Shown: piece after piece, positions 41,845-52,339 of the stretch
Position numbering within the stretch: position 1 is the stretch's first letter
Layout: each line of letters starts with the position of its first letter
Assembly: GCA_021018995.1 (NCBI GenBank)
Contig: CM037593.1
Coordinates: 37,399,810 to 37,463,809 of the forward strand
Source of the DNA: Chloranthus sessilifolius
Taxonomy: Eukaryota > Streptophyta > Magnoliopsida > Chloranthales > Chloranthaceae
Direction of reading: 5' to 3'
DNA: 64,000 nucleotides
Notes under the pieces: model-generated
Database searches by the model: none
Told to the model about the DNA's origin: nothing
The model's input: the letters and a program-made list of their open reading frames with translations, nothing else
Made by a program: the position numbers and the translations under genes

Positions 41845-41994
41845 CTTAAGATCAATGTTTGAACGGGAAGCTAGGCAGTGACTGAACTCAGGGTCTTTCT
41901 GGATGGTGCGCCATTTTCCAGCACCGTGCTTGTCGACGCCGGCGCGCAGGGCTTCTTCTTCCTCGGCCGTCCATTTCTGCTTTGGAGCACCCAT
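41845..41994 (-). CDS. TRB: TRB exon 1: telobox Myb domain
   Basis: 150 bases, 50 residues. The start ATG is at 41994-41992 and gives [19 protein letters not shown], the near-invariant N-terminus of plant single-Myb-histone proteins. That is why this ATG is chosen over the in-frame one at 42087. Tryptophans W8 and W28 (GKWRTI) are the first two Myb core residues. The third is in exon 2 (DKW). Exon 1 ends NIDLK with donor AAG|GTATTC at 41844-41843. The Myb domain (about residues 4-58) binds TTAGGG-type repeats and telobox promoter motifs in the nucleus. One oddity is SHCLASRSN, where relatives more often have VLxxRSN. It is conservative and no sign of decay. Confidence 0.96.
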
Positions 41995-42329
41995 TGTTTT
42001 GTGTTTTATGCTTAACAAGCAATTATAAATTGATAGAGGGATGGTATCTCTGTTGGCGCCTACAGATTTACCTGCCCTTGATTCCAAGGGAGAGAATTCC
42101 TGACAATATTTTCAATTTTTTATAGGATGACACGCCGTCAAGATTCTCCTATTTCCAAGGCCAGCAGATGGGGTTGAACTTGAAACCGGATTCAACCTGC
42201 TTGGATCGGACCATTGCCTCATCGTCGTCACCAGTAACTTATCCACACAAAGGATCATAAAAAGTACGGGAAAATGCAAACGGTGGACAGATTTGATGGA
42301 GAGGAAGTCAAGCGATTGACGTGATTGAC
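41995..42329 (-). promoter_or_regulatory. TRB upstream region / probable 5' UTR
   Basis: Upstream of the chosen ATG. A GGGCAG|GTAAAT at about 42072-42063 on the minus strand could be a 5' UTR splice donor. No convincing TATA box was identified, so no promoter position is claimed. Confidence 0.4.
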
Positions 42330-42830
42330 TGCATAGAAAATTATAAACGGAGGACAATCATGGTGAAGACAAAGTGTAGGCGATTGGCTGCACTGATCTA
42401 CACTAGTTTAGCCCCACCGTACTTGCACCCAATTGCATTATGCCACATCAGCTGCCTACACTTAATTCGCATAAAGTCTGTCCTTCATATGACATTGTCT
42501 CTAATTGTACCGACCTGCATTAGGTGAGTCCCACCACACTTGCGACTAATTGCATCGTACTGTGTCAATTGTCTGTACTTTATTTGCATAAAATTTGTCC
42601 ACCATATAGCATTGTCCAAATATAAGACTAGGACAAAATTATATGATAGATGAATTTTATGTCAGACAAAGCGCAAGCGGCTGATGTGGCGCAATACAAT
42701 TGGCTGCAAAGTGTGGCGAGACTTAATTAATACAGGTCAATGTAGTCAATCACATCAACCACCCGCACTTTATCTGGCTTAAATCTATCTTTCATTTGCA
42801 ATTTTTCATCTGACCATAAGTTTACCAATT
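42330..42830. repeat. Composite inverted/direct repeat (foldback)
   Basis: The segment CTTGC.CC.AATTGCAT...CATATGACATTGTC occurs twice directly (about 42421-42500 and 42539-42615) and once inverted (about 42630-42720: GCAAGCGGCTGATGTGGCGCAATACAATTG). Ends TGATTGACTGCAT / TGTAGTCAATCACA are also inverted. Probably a foldback transposon. Confidence 0.65.
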
Positions 42831-43917
42831 ATATTGAACACATCACGCTTATTGACGTGTCACGGATACCGAAAAGGTACCTCTGTTCGTGCTCACATCT
42901 TAGACCCCCTTGAAAATCATTGATTCCGTTGGATTCGATGATAGAGGTTGTGTTTCACCCCAAAACTCCACAGAACAGATCTTGAGATCATGCTGCACCT
43001 ATCAGACGGTCAATTTATTATTCCATGTGTCAAAGATCCCTAAAAAATTGCCTTAAATTCACGTTTGAGCGTAATGTGCGTGTTGGTATATGTGGCCATG
43101 AGACCTCATCAAAGATAATTAAATTCTCTTTAAGTATTAAATGGTTACATTATATGATTAATTTTGATTAATTGTTGACAATTACATGATTAAAAAGGGT
43201 CGATTCTCTTTAGCATTGATGACATATCCAAGCAATTTATATAAATGGGCTTAACATCTCATTTGAAATATGACATGAAAGGTGTGAAATGGAAACACCT
43301 ATAAGGGATCCAAAGGCTCTAATGCCCAGAATCGGCTAATAGATGCTCATGAGAAATCTACAATGAATCGAAACGATCATCAACCTAGCGGCACTTCCCT
43401 TGACAATCATATGATGGCAGGCGATCAACGATCCAGATTTCATGGGACCCAGCAGTGGTATCAGACCCTAGGTTGATGGCTCTATTGATCTTCATGATCA
43501 CATGTATGGTTGTCGCTAAATAGAATAGTGTTTTTACCGATTGGGAGTTATCTGCGATACATATCGGTTTTCAGCCAAACCGATACATATCGGTATCTCA
43601 TATTGGGTATCTGATACCTTGTCTCTCAAAACAACAGGGCACAATTACCTTTAACTTTTATACATTATTGAGTACATACATTTACTGTATGTCTATATGA
43701 ATCAGAGCATGCTCGCAAAACCAAATGGCTCCTAGAGAGGGAACAATGGTCATATAAGATGGACTAATGTATAAAGGAGCATGGTACTAGTTACCACTCA
43801 CCAGTATTTTGGTTGAAATTTCCTCATTGAGTGACTTTGGCTTGATTCCATAAATTTCATGTCATGTCGTTGCATAGAAATTTAACTTGGCCTAGAGTAC
43901 GTAAAAAAATAAATAAC

Positions 43918-43953
<36 letters not shown>

Positions 43954-44316
43954 GTCTAAGTCTCCATCATACCAACAATTAATTTTTGCAAATATTTATT
44001 GCGGGAAAGATGTTGATGGAAAAATTTTAGCCTTCAAGCGATAATAGATCAAAGCATGAAGATTAAAAACCAACGGCTAGCATTGCTTAACCAACATAGC
44101 AATATTAAAATTACGAAACCCAACCCCCTACCTTCTTTGATGTACAAAGTTTGTCCCAAGATATCCAGTGTGTATCGCCAGCAGCTTTATTGTTGCTTCC
44201 CCACTAGAAATTGGAAATGAGAGAAGCTATGTCGTACAAAAGGATGTTGTAAAAAATGATTAATGCATTGCGAAGCGGCATCAAGAAGAGGGTTAATTGA
44301 ATTCCGGACCATTCTC
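42831..44316. other. Intergenic, repeat remnants
   Basis: Contains a half-copy of the 'atcttgagatcatg' MITE group (about 42960-43040), a CGATACATATCGG fragment (about 43553-43600) related to the MITE at 13043, and (AAT)n at about 43915-43949. No coding. Confidence 0.5.
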
Positions 44317-44319
44317 TAA

Positions 44320-45663
44320 GGCTGCGTTTGGAAATATAGATTTGGATGTGGGAATTTAGATTTGAAACTCTTAAATTCAAATTCAACGTAATTTGATAAA
44401 TTTACCGAAATTTAAAAATCCATGGCTATATGGTAAAAAGGTGAATTTGTAAATGATACCTCGTAGGTGTTATTTCAAAATCCAAATCTTATACTAACAT
44501 ATAATTAGTTATGTTTAGTGAATAAAAAACTATTACACAATGTTATTATAGGTACGGTTCAACTTGATATTGAGACTGACCCGAACCGATGGTACCCAAC
44601 CTAAATTAAATCGAACCGAATCGGGCAAAATCGGTGGTAAATGGATCAAATTGAATAGGTACTAGACCCGACCCAAATTGGCCTAACTCAAGCTTAATTA
44701 GTTACTGCAGCGGCTAGAAAACTAGCCATTGGGCTGCAACATCCAGTTTATGGCCGTTGCAACCCACCTTTTGTTTCAATGCACATTGGGTGCAACCAAG
44801 AAATTGCTAGTTGCACTTATTTATTTTTTGCTTTTATCTTTGCAGCCCACTTCTGTACAGTGCACATTGGGTGCAACCAAGGAATTACTTGTTGCACCCA
44901 TAATGCACTATACGAACGTGGGTTAGAAATTACTAGTTGCACATTTTTTTTCTATTTTCAGACCACCTTTGTACATTGCGCATTGGGTGCAATCGAGAAA
45001 TTACTAGTTGCACCCCTTTTCCATTTTTTTTTGTCTTTATTTTTGCAACCCACCTTTGTACATTGTACTTTGAGTACATTTTAATTTTCTCATTTTTTAT
45101 TTTTGTACATTGCATCTTGGGTGCAACCAAAAAATTATCGGTTGCACCCCCTTTAAAAAATATTTCCTGCTTTTGTAGCTCACCTTAGTACAGTGCACCT
45201 TAGGTGCAATCAAGAAATTACTGGTTGCACCCATTTTCATTTTTTTTCCTGAACTCAAATCGAATACTGAAAAATTCGATTTCAATTCAGGAACGATTTA
45301 TGCGTTGGAGGAATTTAGTGTATCGAAACTGATACCGATATAGTTCGGTTCGATTTCAATTTGTAATGTACTGAACCAAAAATAAAAAAAAATTGATTTG
45401 GTTCAGTTCGGCATACCGAACTTGCATCCCTACCTACATAGAATGAAGGAAACTAATGAAATATAAATTATTTTTATAAAAAAAATAGTCAAATGAAATA
45501 TCTATAAATCCTTGGGCCAAATCTTAAGACAATGCTTAAACATCCAAACAAGAGATTTACAAATCCAAATATTTCAAATTTTGAATTTGAAATGCTTGAA
45601 TTTAAATTACTTGAATTTGAAATCTCCAAATCCAAATCTAAATCCACGTTCCCAAACGCAGCC
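44320..45663. mobile_element. Harbinger/Tourist-like element, TSD TAA
   Basis: Ends GGCTGCGTTTGG / CCAAACGCAGCC with TAA on both sides (44317-44319, 45664-45666), as in PIF/Harbinger elements. The outer ~250 bp match 48582-49910 closely. The middle differs and contains the 44740-45240 repeat array. No transposase ORF, so non-autonomous. Confidence 0.85.
44740..45240. repeat. GGGTGCAACCAAGAAATTACTAGTTGCAC repeat array
   Basis: Five irregular units beginning at about 44780, 44860, 44978, 45110 and 45194. Each has GCAC.TTGGGTGCAA...GAAATTA..AGTTGCAC, and the two ends of each unit (GGGTGCAA and TTGCACCC) are complementary. Confidence 0.85.
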
Positions 45664-45666
45664 TAA

Positions 45667-45988
45667 GGGTTCATTATTTCCCACAAGATTTTAGAAAAAA
45701 AATTGGATCACTTCAAAATCCAAGTTAGAGTTTCATTTCAAAATCCAAGTTAGAGTTTCTCATACGCGCTTGAACTTGGTGCATTGAAAGTTTGCACATT
45801 TCACCAACATTTAAACAGTAAATAAATAGCAATTATATATTTTTTGGATGGACTTGATCGGCCTTTGGGCACATGAAGCCCAACTTGTTCGAGCACAGGG
45901 ATGAACCATGCATTTGAAATGCAGAGTCTTGGGCTTATTTATGTAGACCTACGAATATGCATCCAAGTACAACCCAAAGTGTTGGACC
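45667..45988. other. Intergenic
   Basis: A short tandem duplication (TTTCAAAATCCAAGTTAGAGTTTC) at about 45712-45760. Otherwise nothing recognised. Confidence 0.5.
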
Positions 45989-46401
45989 CGGTCCAGTTGG
46001 GCACCATGTGACATGTATCAACATGATTGGGTGTCACAACAACTTGGACAAGATGATTAATTAGGTACACTCAAAAAATTTGGACATGATCCGATTATCC
46101 ACCGTTGAAAATATGGTCAAAGGTCTACAAAATCAATGCATAAAGTTATTTGGGGCATCACCTTATCTTCGACCCATCAAATGGAGGCTAAAAAAGATCT
46201 AAGAATGTTTTTTTTTTTTTCCTTCAAAAAATCATAAGTCACATATGGATGATCAACCCAAAATAGGTATTGTTTTGTGTTGATCATGTCACATGGCATG
46301 TGATTTGGCATTCCGATTTAACCCTTGAAGGTTGCATCACGACCCTGGGCAAGTTGTTGTGACGCCTAATCCCTTGGCTGGGTGCCACATGGCGCGTCAA
46401 C
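45989..46401. mobile_element. Foldback MITE
   Basis: CCAGTTGGGCACCATGTGACA...GTGTCACAACAACTTGGAC at 45989-46050 is complementary to GGGCAAGTTGTTGTGACGCC...GGGTGCCACATGGCGCGTCAACTG at 46340-46402. The SINE at 46415 inserted beside its right end. Confidence 0.65.
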
Positions 46402-46414
46402 TGATTCGATCGCA

Positions 46415-46625
46415 TAAACTTCAAGGGGTTATGCAAGCTGGCCAGGTACTTGCTTCCAAAAGCAAGAGACCTGAGTTCGAATTTCCTCCCCCACTTGAGG
46501 CCACCCTAGGGATTTATATCCTGTGTTGAGCCGACATGTGTTGAATTTAGGGTGTACATATGCCCCTGGGATTAGGCGGGTGCTCTAAGAGGCCCAGATA
46601 CCGAAGTTATCAAAAAAAAAAAAAT
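46415..46625 (+). mobile_element. tRNA-derived SINE, full length, 13-bp TSD
   Basis: 211 bp. Promoter A-box-like GCAAGCTGGCCAGG and B-box GAGTTCGAATTTC (about 46473-46485) show the tRNA-related head. The body CCTAGGGATTTATATCCTG and the tail CAAAAAAAAAAAAA follow. Target duplication TGATTCGATCGCA (46402-46414) / TGATTCAATCGCA (46626-46638). Non-coding, presumably pol III-transcribed and dependent on LINE machinery. Confidence 0.88.
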
Positions 46626-46638
46626 TGATTCAATCGCA

Positions 46639-46788
46639 ACCCATGCATTCCAAGGCATATCCCTAAGCCTTATATATGTACGTGACTGCATAACTACATA
46701 AAAGGAAGACGTGGAAGTGGCAGAGATTCATGAGATTGGATACCTTTATTTTCAATCCAAGATTTGTCCTTCTCAAATCAGGTTACAT
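46639..46788. other. Intergenic
   Basis: No features recognised. Confidence 0.4.
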
Positions 46789-47100
46789 GTGTATAAACCA
46801 TTGATTGTTTTAAAATGAGATGATAGAGATTGTTTTGTGTCCCAATCTTTGACACAATAGATCTTGATATTACAGACCTAGCATCGGAGGGTTAGATTTT
46901 TATTCCACGTGGTGAATATCCTGAAAAGTGATTTAAAAATCGTGTTTGACATACACCATGATCATGCTTGTTTTTTTGGATGCGGTCGCTTGATGATAAA
47001 TCCATGATCTCAAGATATAATGTGTCCAAGATTAGAACAAACAACCATTTTCATCATCCGATTCAAAACAGTCAATTGTTTAAACACGTAAAACTCAAAT
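46789..47100. mobile_element. Foldback MITE, 'atcttgagatcatg' group
   Basis: GTATAAACCATTGATTGTTTT...AATCTTTGACACA.TAGATCTTGAT at the left is complementary to ATCTCAAGATATAATGTGTCCAAGATTAG...AACAGTCAATTGTTTAAACACG at the right. Confidence 0.65.
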
Positions 47101-47669
47101 TGAAAGGAAAGAATCTTGGGTTGTAAATAAGGTACCTTTATGATTTGAAAGAAATTAACGAGGCGGTGCTATCAGTGGTATTATTATCATTTTGTGTGAG
47201 ATTTCTATACACATTAAAAGTGGAAAGGTCATAATTTAGTAAAGGGAGCTGCAACATGCAAACGAGATTTGCATCGTGGCATTGATATATCTCAAAAATG
47301 TACTTTTTGGTATTCCGAAATCTGTGCTTACTATGCTTTGAGTTTAGATTAATCTTTTGCATTAATGTGTTTTTATAATTATAGGTGAAAAGGTTGATTA
47401 CATGAAGGAAAAACTTAAAAAGAAGAAATGATGAAAAAAAGATTCAATTCAATCCGAAGGGATCCCGGCCAGTCGACTTGGCTCTCGACCAATCGAGAAA
47501 TATAAAAGAGAAGCGCTAGTGAGCAATGATATTGTTCTGAAGCATTCTCGACTGGTTGAGATTTGGCTGCAAGATTCTTTCTTCATGTGTGTGATTCCAA
47601 AGAGGATGAGCGGCTAATTTTCTATCATTTATGGCTTCTTGGAAACCAAAGATGAGTATTGATTTGTAA
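47101..47669. other. Intergenic
   Basis: No coding recognised. A 'cgacttggctctcgaccaatcgag' stretch near 47475 forms a weak inverted repeat. Confidence 0.4.
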
Positions 47670-47798
47670 TTCAGCACATGCCGGGTTAGCACAGGATATA
47701 AATCCCTAGGGTGGCCTCAAGGGGGGGAGGGGATTCGAACTCAGGTCTCTTGCTTTTGGAAGCAAGTACCTGGCCAGCTCGCATAACCCCTTGAGGTT
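47670..47798 (-). mobile_element. SINE fragment, same family
   Basis: Near-identical to the head of 24003-24233 on the same strand and of 46415-46625 on the other. B-box complement GGGGATTCGAACTC at about 47731. It has the family's start (CTCAAGGGGTTATGCGAGC complement) but lacks the 3' third. Confidence 0.82.
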
Positions 47799-48196
47799 AA
47801 AAAAGAAGTTTTGTATCATATTAGGATAGTTCATGACTATGAATAAGATCGCTATCTTTTTAATCACTTTAGCTTGTAGAGAAGAGTGATTATAATTACT
47901 TGAATTCAAATTGGAATTGGAATAAGTGAAAGATCAATACAAATATGAGATAGAAGAGAGATGTCCAAAACTATCTTCTCATAAATTACTAAAACCTAAT
48001 TTACAATCGCAGGATTATATTCACATTAATTTAATTCTATTTTTAGTTATTTCCTTTTAAAATTCAAATTTTCAACTCGAGATAGTTCAACTAAGCAATT
48101 TTCTAATCAACAAATCCTTTGGGTTTGACACACCTAAGTGCTTACATATGTTACAATACATGTGCGCTTGCAAGGGTTCAATTTAAATCACATCAG

Positions 48197-48484
48197 GCAC
48201 ATGAGTTAAAAAGAAAGAATTTATATTTTTGAGACCTGAGTCACGCGGAATGCCATCTAAGTCGTCTGATTTGAAGGTCATGATGTAAAGAACTTTGGGG
48301 CCAAAGATTGGCAATAAACACAATCTCTATCATCTGATTAGGCTTTGACGGTGTTGAATTAGATTATTCGTGCCAATCTTTACACCAAATATCTTTAAAT
48401 CATGACCTTCAAATCAGACGGCTTAGATGGTGTTACACATGACTAAATCCCCAAAAAACCTAGTCTTTCTTTTTAACACGTGTC
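48197..48484. mobile_element. MITE with long inverted repeats
   Basis: About 110-bp arms: GTTAAAAAGAAAGA...GCCATCTAAGTCGTCTGATTTGAAGGTCATGAT and the complement ATCATGACCTTCAAATCAGACGGCTTAGATGGTG...CTTTCTTTTTAAC. Arms of this length suit Mutator-like MITEs. The target duplication was not clear. Confidence 0.75.
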
Positions 48485-48581
48485 ATGATAAAAAAATTAT
48501 GTGCAAGTTTTAGCTTCCTTTAGTAAATTAGAGTGTGTTGAAGATTTAAGATGAGATTTTGTTAAAGAGAGATAATAATTT

Positions 48582-49910
48582 GGCTGCGTTTGGGAAAACG
48601 TTGATTTGGATCTCCTAAATCCAAATCCACTGTTTGGTTCCAAGTTTTTGTGTTCGGATTTGAATTTGGTAAATCCGCTGGAATTTAGAAATCCATGTAT
48701 GTATTATAAAAAAGTAGATTTGTAAGTAACACCTTATAGGCGTTATTTGAAAATCTAAATCTTACACCAGCATATAATTGACTATGTTTAGTGAATAAAA
48801 AGTTGTTATCCAGTGCTATCATAGGTACTATTCGACCTAATACTCTACCTACCTGAGCCGAATATTTTTAAGCTTGACCGATCTGGTTGGGTTGAGCATG
48901 AGGCATCCAACCCGACCTGCGGGTTCAATTGGGTTGGGTTGGGTCGACCTGACCCAATATTTTATATAATATCAACGAAAATAAGGGATTTTCACCTAGT
49001 TGGGTCGGATTTTCAAATCGGGCAACGGGTTTGGTCGACAATAATCGGCTGCACCATTGAGCCAGGTTAGGCATAAGTCGATTTTCCATTAGCCAACTAA
49101 AATTTAGGCCTAAGTTAACCCAATAGTTTACGTGAGTTGGGTACATAAACTTGACCTGTCGTGTCGAGTTAGCTACAAGACATCCGGCCCGACTTTTGGG
49201 TCTAATAAATATGATAATTTATACATAAAGGTAGAAAACAGGTAGTTTTTTTACTTGGTAGGGACGAGTTTTCAGGTTGGGTCGGGTAGCGTGCACCATC
49301 TAGTCAGGTCGGGTCCATTGGACATTTGTCATTTTGGCCTATTAGGTAAACTAAAATTTTGGCCCGACATGTTGGTATCCCAACATAGAACTACGGGTGG
49401 AAAAAAAAACTGAAAATCGATGAAACCGAATCGAAACCAAACCGAAATCAATTGATTGGTTCGGTTTCAATTTTGGGTGCCAAAAATCGAAAATAGGTTG
49501 AGTAGGAAAAGAAAATCAACCCTAAGCTGAAAAATCGAAAGAAAAAAATATTCAGAAAAATCGAAAACAGATCGGTTCTGTTTCAGTTCAAAGGGTGGGG
49601 AGTTCGGTTAACCGAACTCAAAACATTTCAGTTCGGGTTTGGTTTTAGGTGAACCGACACCGAAACCGAAATTTTCAGTTTCAATTTTGGTTCGGCTCAC
49701 TGAACTTCTTCCCCTACATAAAATGAAGGAAACTAATGAAATATAAATTCTTTTTATAAAAAAATAATAGCCAAATGAAGCATCTATGAATCCTTGGGCC
49801 AAATCCTAAGACAATGCTTAAATATCCAAACAAGGGATTTGCAAATCCAAATATTTCAAATTCTGAATTTGAAATGCCTGAATTTAAAATACTTGTTCCC
49901 AAACATAACC
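48582..49910. mobile_element. Harbinger/Tourist-like element, second family member
   Basis: Ends GGCTGCGTTTGGG / CCCAAACATAACC. Outer ~250 bp on each side match 44320-45663 (for example AATGAAGGAAACTAATGAAA and CAAATCCAAATATTTCAAATT). The middle is unlike that copy: GGGTTGGGTCGACCTGACCC words and a CCGAAACCGAAA palindromic section. TAA follows the right end. The left duplication is decayed. Confidence 0.8.
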
Positions 49911-50216
49911 TAAGGAGATTTGTGCCATTTTAAAAGGTTATTACTTCCTTCTATGAGATAGACTTCCCGCAACTCCCCCTTTTGACATTATAATAGTAGA
50001 GAGATATATAGCTTCATTACTTCACGCTTCCCTCTATATTCCCTCCTCCCTTGTTCTTTTTCACGTACATATCTTCATGGCTACTATTTGAAATAGTTTG
50101 GCTTCATAATTACTTATCTATATATTTTAGTTTAAATTTCTCCGAGCTCTCTCATGATATTAATTTTTTTCAATCATTTATATTATTATTATTATTTTAT
50201 TTTTTAGTTTCAGCCA
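49911..50216. other. Intergenic
   Basis: AT-rich, (TTA)n at about 50180-50195. No coding. Confidence 0.4.
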
Positions 50217-50425
50217 ATGATCAAAATTTTGGCTGATAATTCAAATTATTAGTCGAATCTTATCAGTTTCGATCAGCACCAAAATGAAATCGAGATTAGA
50301 AATTTTAGGCACTTTAAAGCATAGAAGGGAAAATTTCGGCCGAAATACAAAATTTTTGGCCGAAATTTTGGTCAAAATTTTTATTTGGGTCATGCCCGAA
50401 AACGAAAGTGTTATTTTGATCTCTC
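50217..50425. mobile_element. MITE of the CCGAAATTT group
   Basis: ATGATCAAAATTTTGG at the left and a complementary-type TTATTTTGATCTC at the right. GGCCGAAAT words inside. Borders approximate. Confidence 0.5.
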
Positions 50426-50484
50426 ATTCAAAAGTTCTAAATAAATTACTATTATCACCCACGCTAAAATACATTGGCTGAGTT

Positions 50485-50800
50485 GAATCAAATGATGGAG
50501 ATCATTTATCCTCCCAATCTTTCACATGATGGATCTTGAGATCATGGGCATTCCATCAGACGATCAGTAATTAATTTCACGTAGCACACATCTCAAGAAA
50601 GAGTGACGTTAATGGCTTAACATTATGTGAAAGCTCAAAATTAATTTTAAGGTCACTTTCTTATGTGTGCACCATATAAAATAAAAAATTGATCGTCTAA
50701 TGGTACACCCATGATCTCAAGATCCATCGTGTGAAAGGTTGGGATGATAAACAATCTTCAACATCTGATTTAATGGAGTTAATGTGTTTCAGCTGATGAA
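50485..50800. mobile_element. Foldback MITE, 'atcttgagatcatg' group
   Basis: GGAGATCATTTATCCTCCCAATCTTTCACATGATGGATCTTGAGATCATGG at the left pairs with CATGATCTCAAGATCCATCGTGTGAAAGGTTGGGATGATAAAC at the right. Good arms of about 80 bases. Confidence 0.75.
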
Positions 50801-50816
50801 CTCAAAGATTTGGTGG

Positions 50817-52020
50817 TGTAGACACCCAAATTTGGCCTAAGGCATGATCGACACATACTTCGATAAAGGCATACGCTTGAGCTTCCGAAAGCATTACCCG
50901 AACCCTTAGGAATCATCTCGAACACTTAGAAACCAACCCAAACCCTTAAGAACTTTCCCGGACCCATAGAACCCGATTTGAACCAACCAAAATAATGGAT
51001 ATAAAGAAGAATGCCAAAGTTTACATAAATATCTGCAGGAGTTGAGGCCTATACTATTGAAAAGTAGAGATTCTCAACTTTCCAATGGGTCAAGAATCGC
51101 CTGATTTTGAGTTGTTTATCAAAAGTTAGGGCGAAATAAAGAATGCAAAGAAGTGGAGGAAATTATACATGCGTACATTTTATGTACGCATAGGCAATTT
51201 CTGGCAGGAATTTGGCTATGCGTACATTCTAGCCAAATTTGACTTTTTGCTTCAGAATTGCTCCAGCTCGGGCGCTAACTTCTTAGTTATGGACCGCTTC
51301 TTAAGGCATGCATACATCTGATGTACACGTGACTTAAAATCTGGATTTTCGTGAAAAATGGCAGATTTTGGATTTTGGGTTTGACTTGTGGACCATCCCA
51401 GGCTTCAAGGTGTATTTCTTTAAAACTGTTATACCCCTCCCAACTTTCAGATCTACCCTTTTGCCATCCAACCCATCAACCTATCATCCACCATTAAATC
51501 TCAAATCACACTTTTCCAAGCTAATTTTAATCCCTACTAAACCTAATTACCTAATTTTAATCCCCACTAAACCTAATTAGGAGCTCCTAATTCTCCCATT
51601 CTATATAAATAGGGAGCTACCCCCGCCTTGTTTAACACCTTTTGCAATTCCTAAAGAAGAAACTCTACAAAAATCCCTCCTCATTTGAAGCCTTCAACCT
51701 TCTAAACCTAGAACCTTGGCTTACCTCCATAAAAAATCATCACACCTTCCATTCTAAATACCCTCCAATCTTTGAAACCATGGCCAATATCATCACACCA
51801 TCATTTCCAAGCTCTTAGTTCCCAAGCCTTAGCAAGTTAGGATCTTTTCCTTAGCCCATTTGCTTTTGGAAGCTCACTGGAGTTAGCAACGACGCGACGA
51901 TCCGACAACGGTGCTATAAGGGCCCGAGAGCTCCGGCTCTCCCCTCTATTTCTCTACCTTCTTTTGCTTTTCCTCTATCCTAGAATTTGAGCTTGTGCAA
52001 CCGTAGATTTCAATAAACCA
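50817..52020 (+). repeat. Tat/Ogre-type LTR, plus orientation
   Basis: Starts TGTAGACACCCAAA. A TATA box, TCTATATAAATAGGGAG, is at about 51600-51616. It ends near the purine-rich AAAAAAATGGAGTCGC. Its sequence is repeated in inverted order at 52340-53457. The borders of the 3' end are approximate. Confidence 0.78.
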
Positions 52021-52339
52021 TCGCAACGATGCGAAAAAAATGGAGTCGCTGTCCGGAGCTTTTGGTGTCTCGGGATACCCAAAATCAATATCGTGTGCAC
52101 CGGAGTGCTAGATTTGACTATGAATCACCTATCAACACCAAAGCCTCTATGCAAGGATTTCTGCTATCAATCGGGAAGGTGTTAGGCATTCAGTTGACCC
52201 GCTCGTAAGCAATCTCTACTATGGTCAAGTGTGTAAAAAAATATAAAATTGTACGGCACTTCCCCTTGCTCGAAGGTACTCCGATCCTATTTGTGCCCCT
52301 CGCAATCACCAAAATTTCAGCGACCTAACGACTCAAATT
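52021..52339 (+). mobile_element. Tat/Ogre leader fragment
   Basis: GGAGTCGCTGTCCGG and GGGAAGGTGTTAGGCATTCAGTTGACCCGC are the leader words found just downstream of the LTR in plant Tat/Ogre elements. This leader belongs to the plus-strand LTR and is cut off by the inverted LTR. Confidence 0.55.

Larger units (their letters stand above)
11297..41994 (-). other. TRB: TRB gene model: four joined exons, 3' end outside window
   Basis: A telomere-repeat-binding factor of the plant single-Myb-histone family: N-terminal telobox Myb, central H1/H5 domain, C-terminal coiled coil expected. Family members bind telomeric TTTAGGG repeats and telobox promoter motifs, and in Arabidopsis they recruit chromatin modifiers such as PRC2. 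The exons are 41994-41845, 18115-17865, 15093-15009 and 11380-11297, giving 190 residues of an expected ~280-300. Introns are 23,729, 2,771 and 3,628 bp, all GT..AG. Phases are 0, then 2 (Arg codon split AG|G), then 0. No frame break is seen in the four exons, so the gene is probably functional despite transposon-filled introns. Transcript data were not available, so alternative 5' exons cannot be excluded. Confidence 0.9.

Noticed and set aside
42085..42087. Upstream in-frame ATG for TRB giving 31 extra residues
   Set aside because: The extra residues do not resemble the family. The ATG at 41994 yields the conserved MGAPKQKW start.
42112..42357. 81-codon ORF upstream of TRB
   Set aside because: No similarity to a known family. 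It overlaps the TRB upstream region and the edge of the foldback element.
44740..45240. CRISPR-like array (regularly spaced repeats)
   Set aside because: Spacing is irregular (80-133 bp), the 'spacers' are related to each other, and the genome is a plant. It is a transposon-internal array.
46415..46625. tRNA gene
   Set aside because: A- and B-box-like words are present, but no cloverleaf could be drawn and the unit has a poly(A) tail and target duplication, so it is a SINE.
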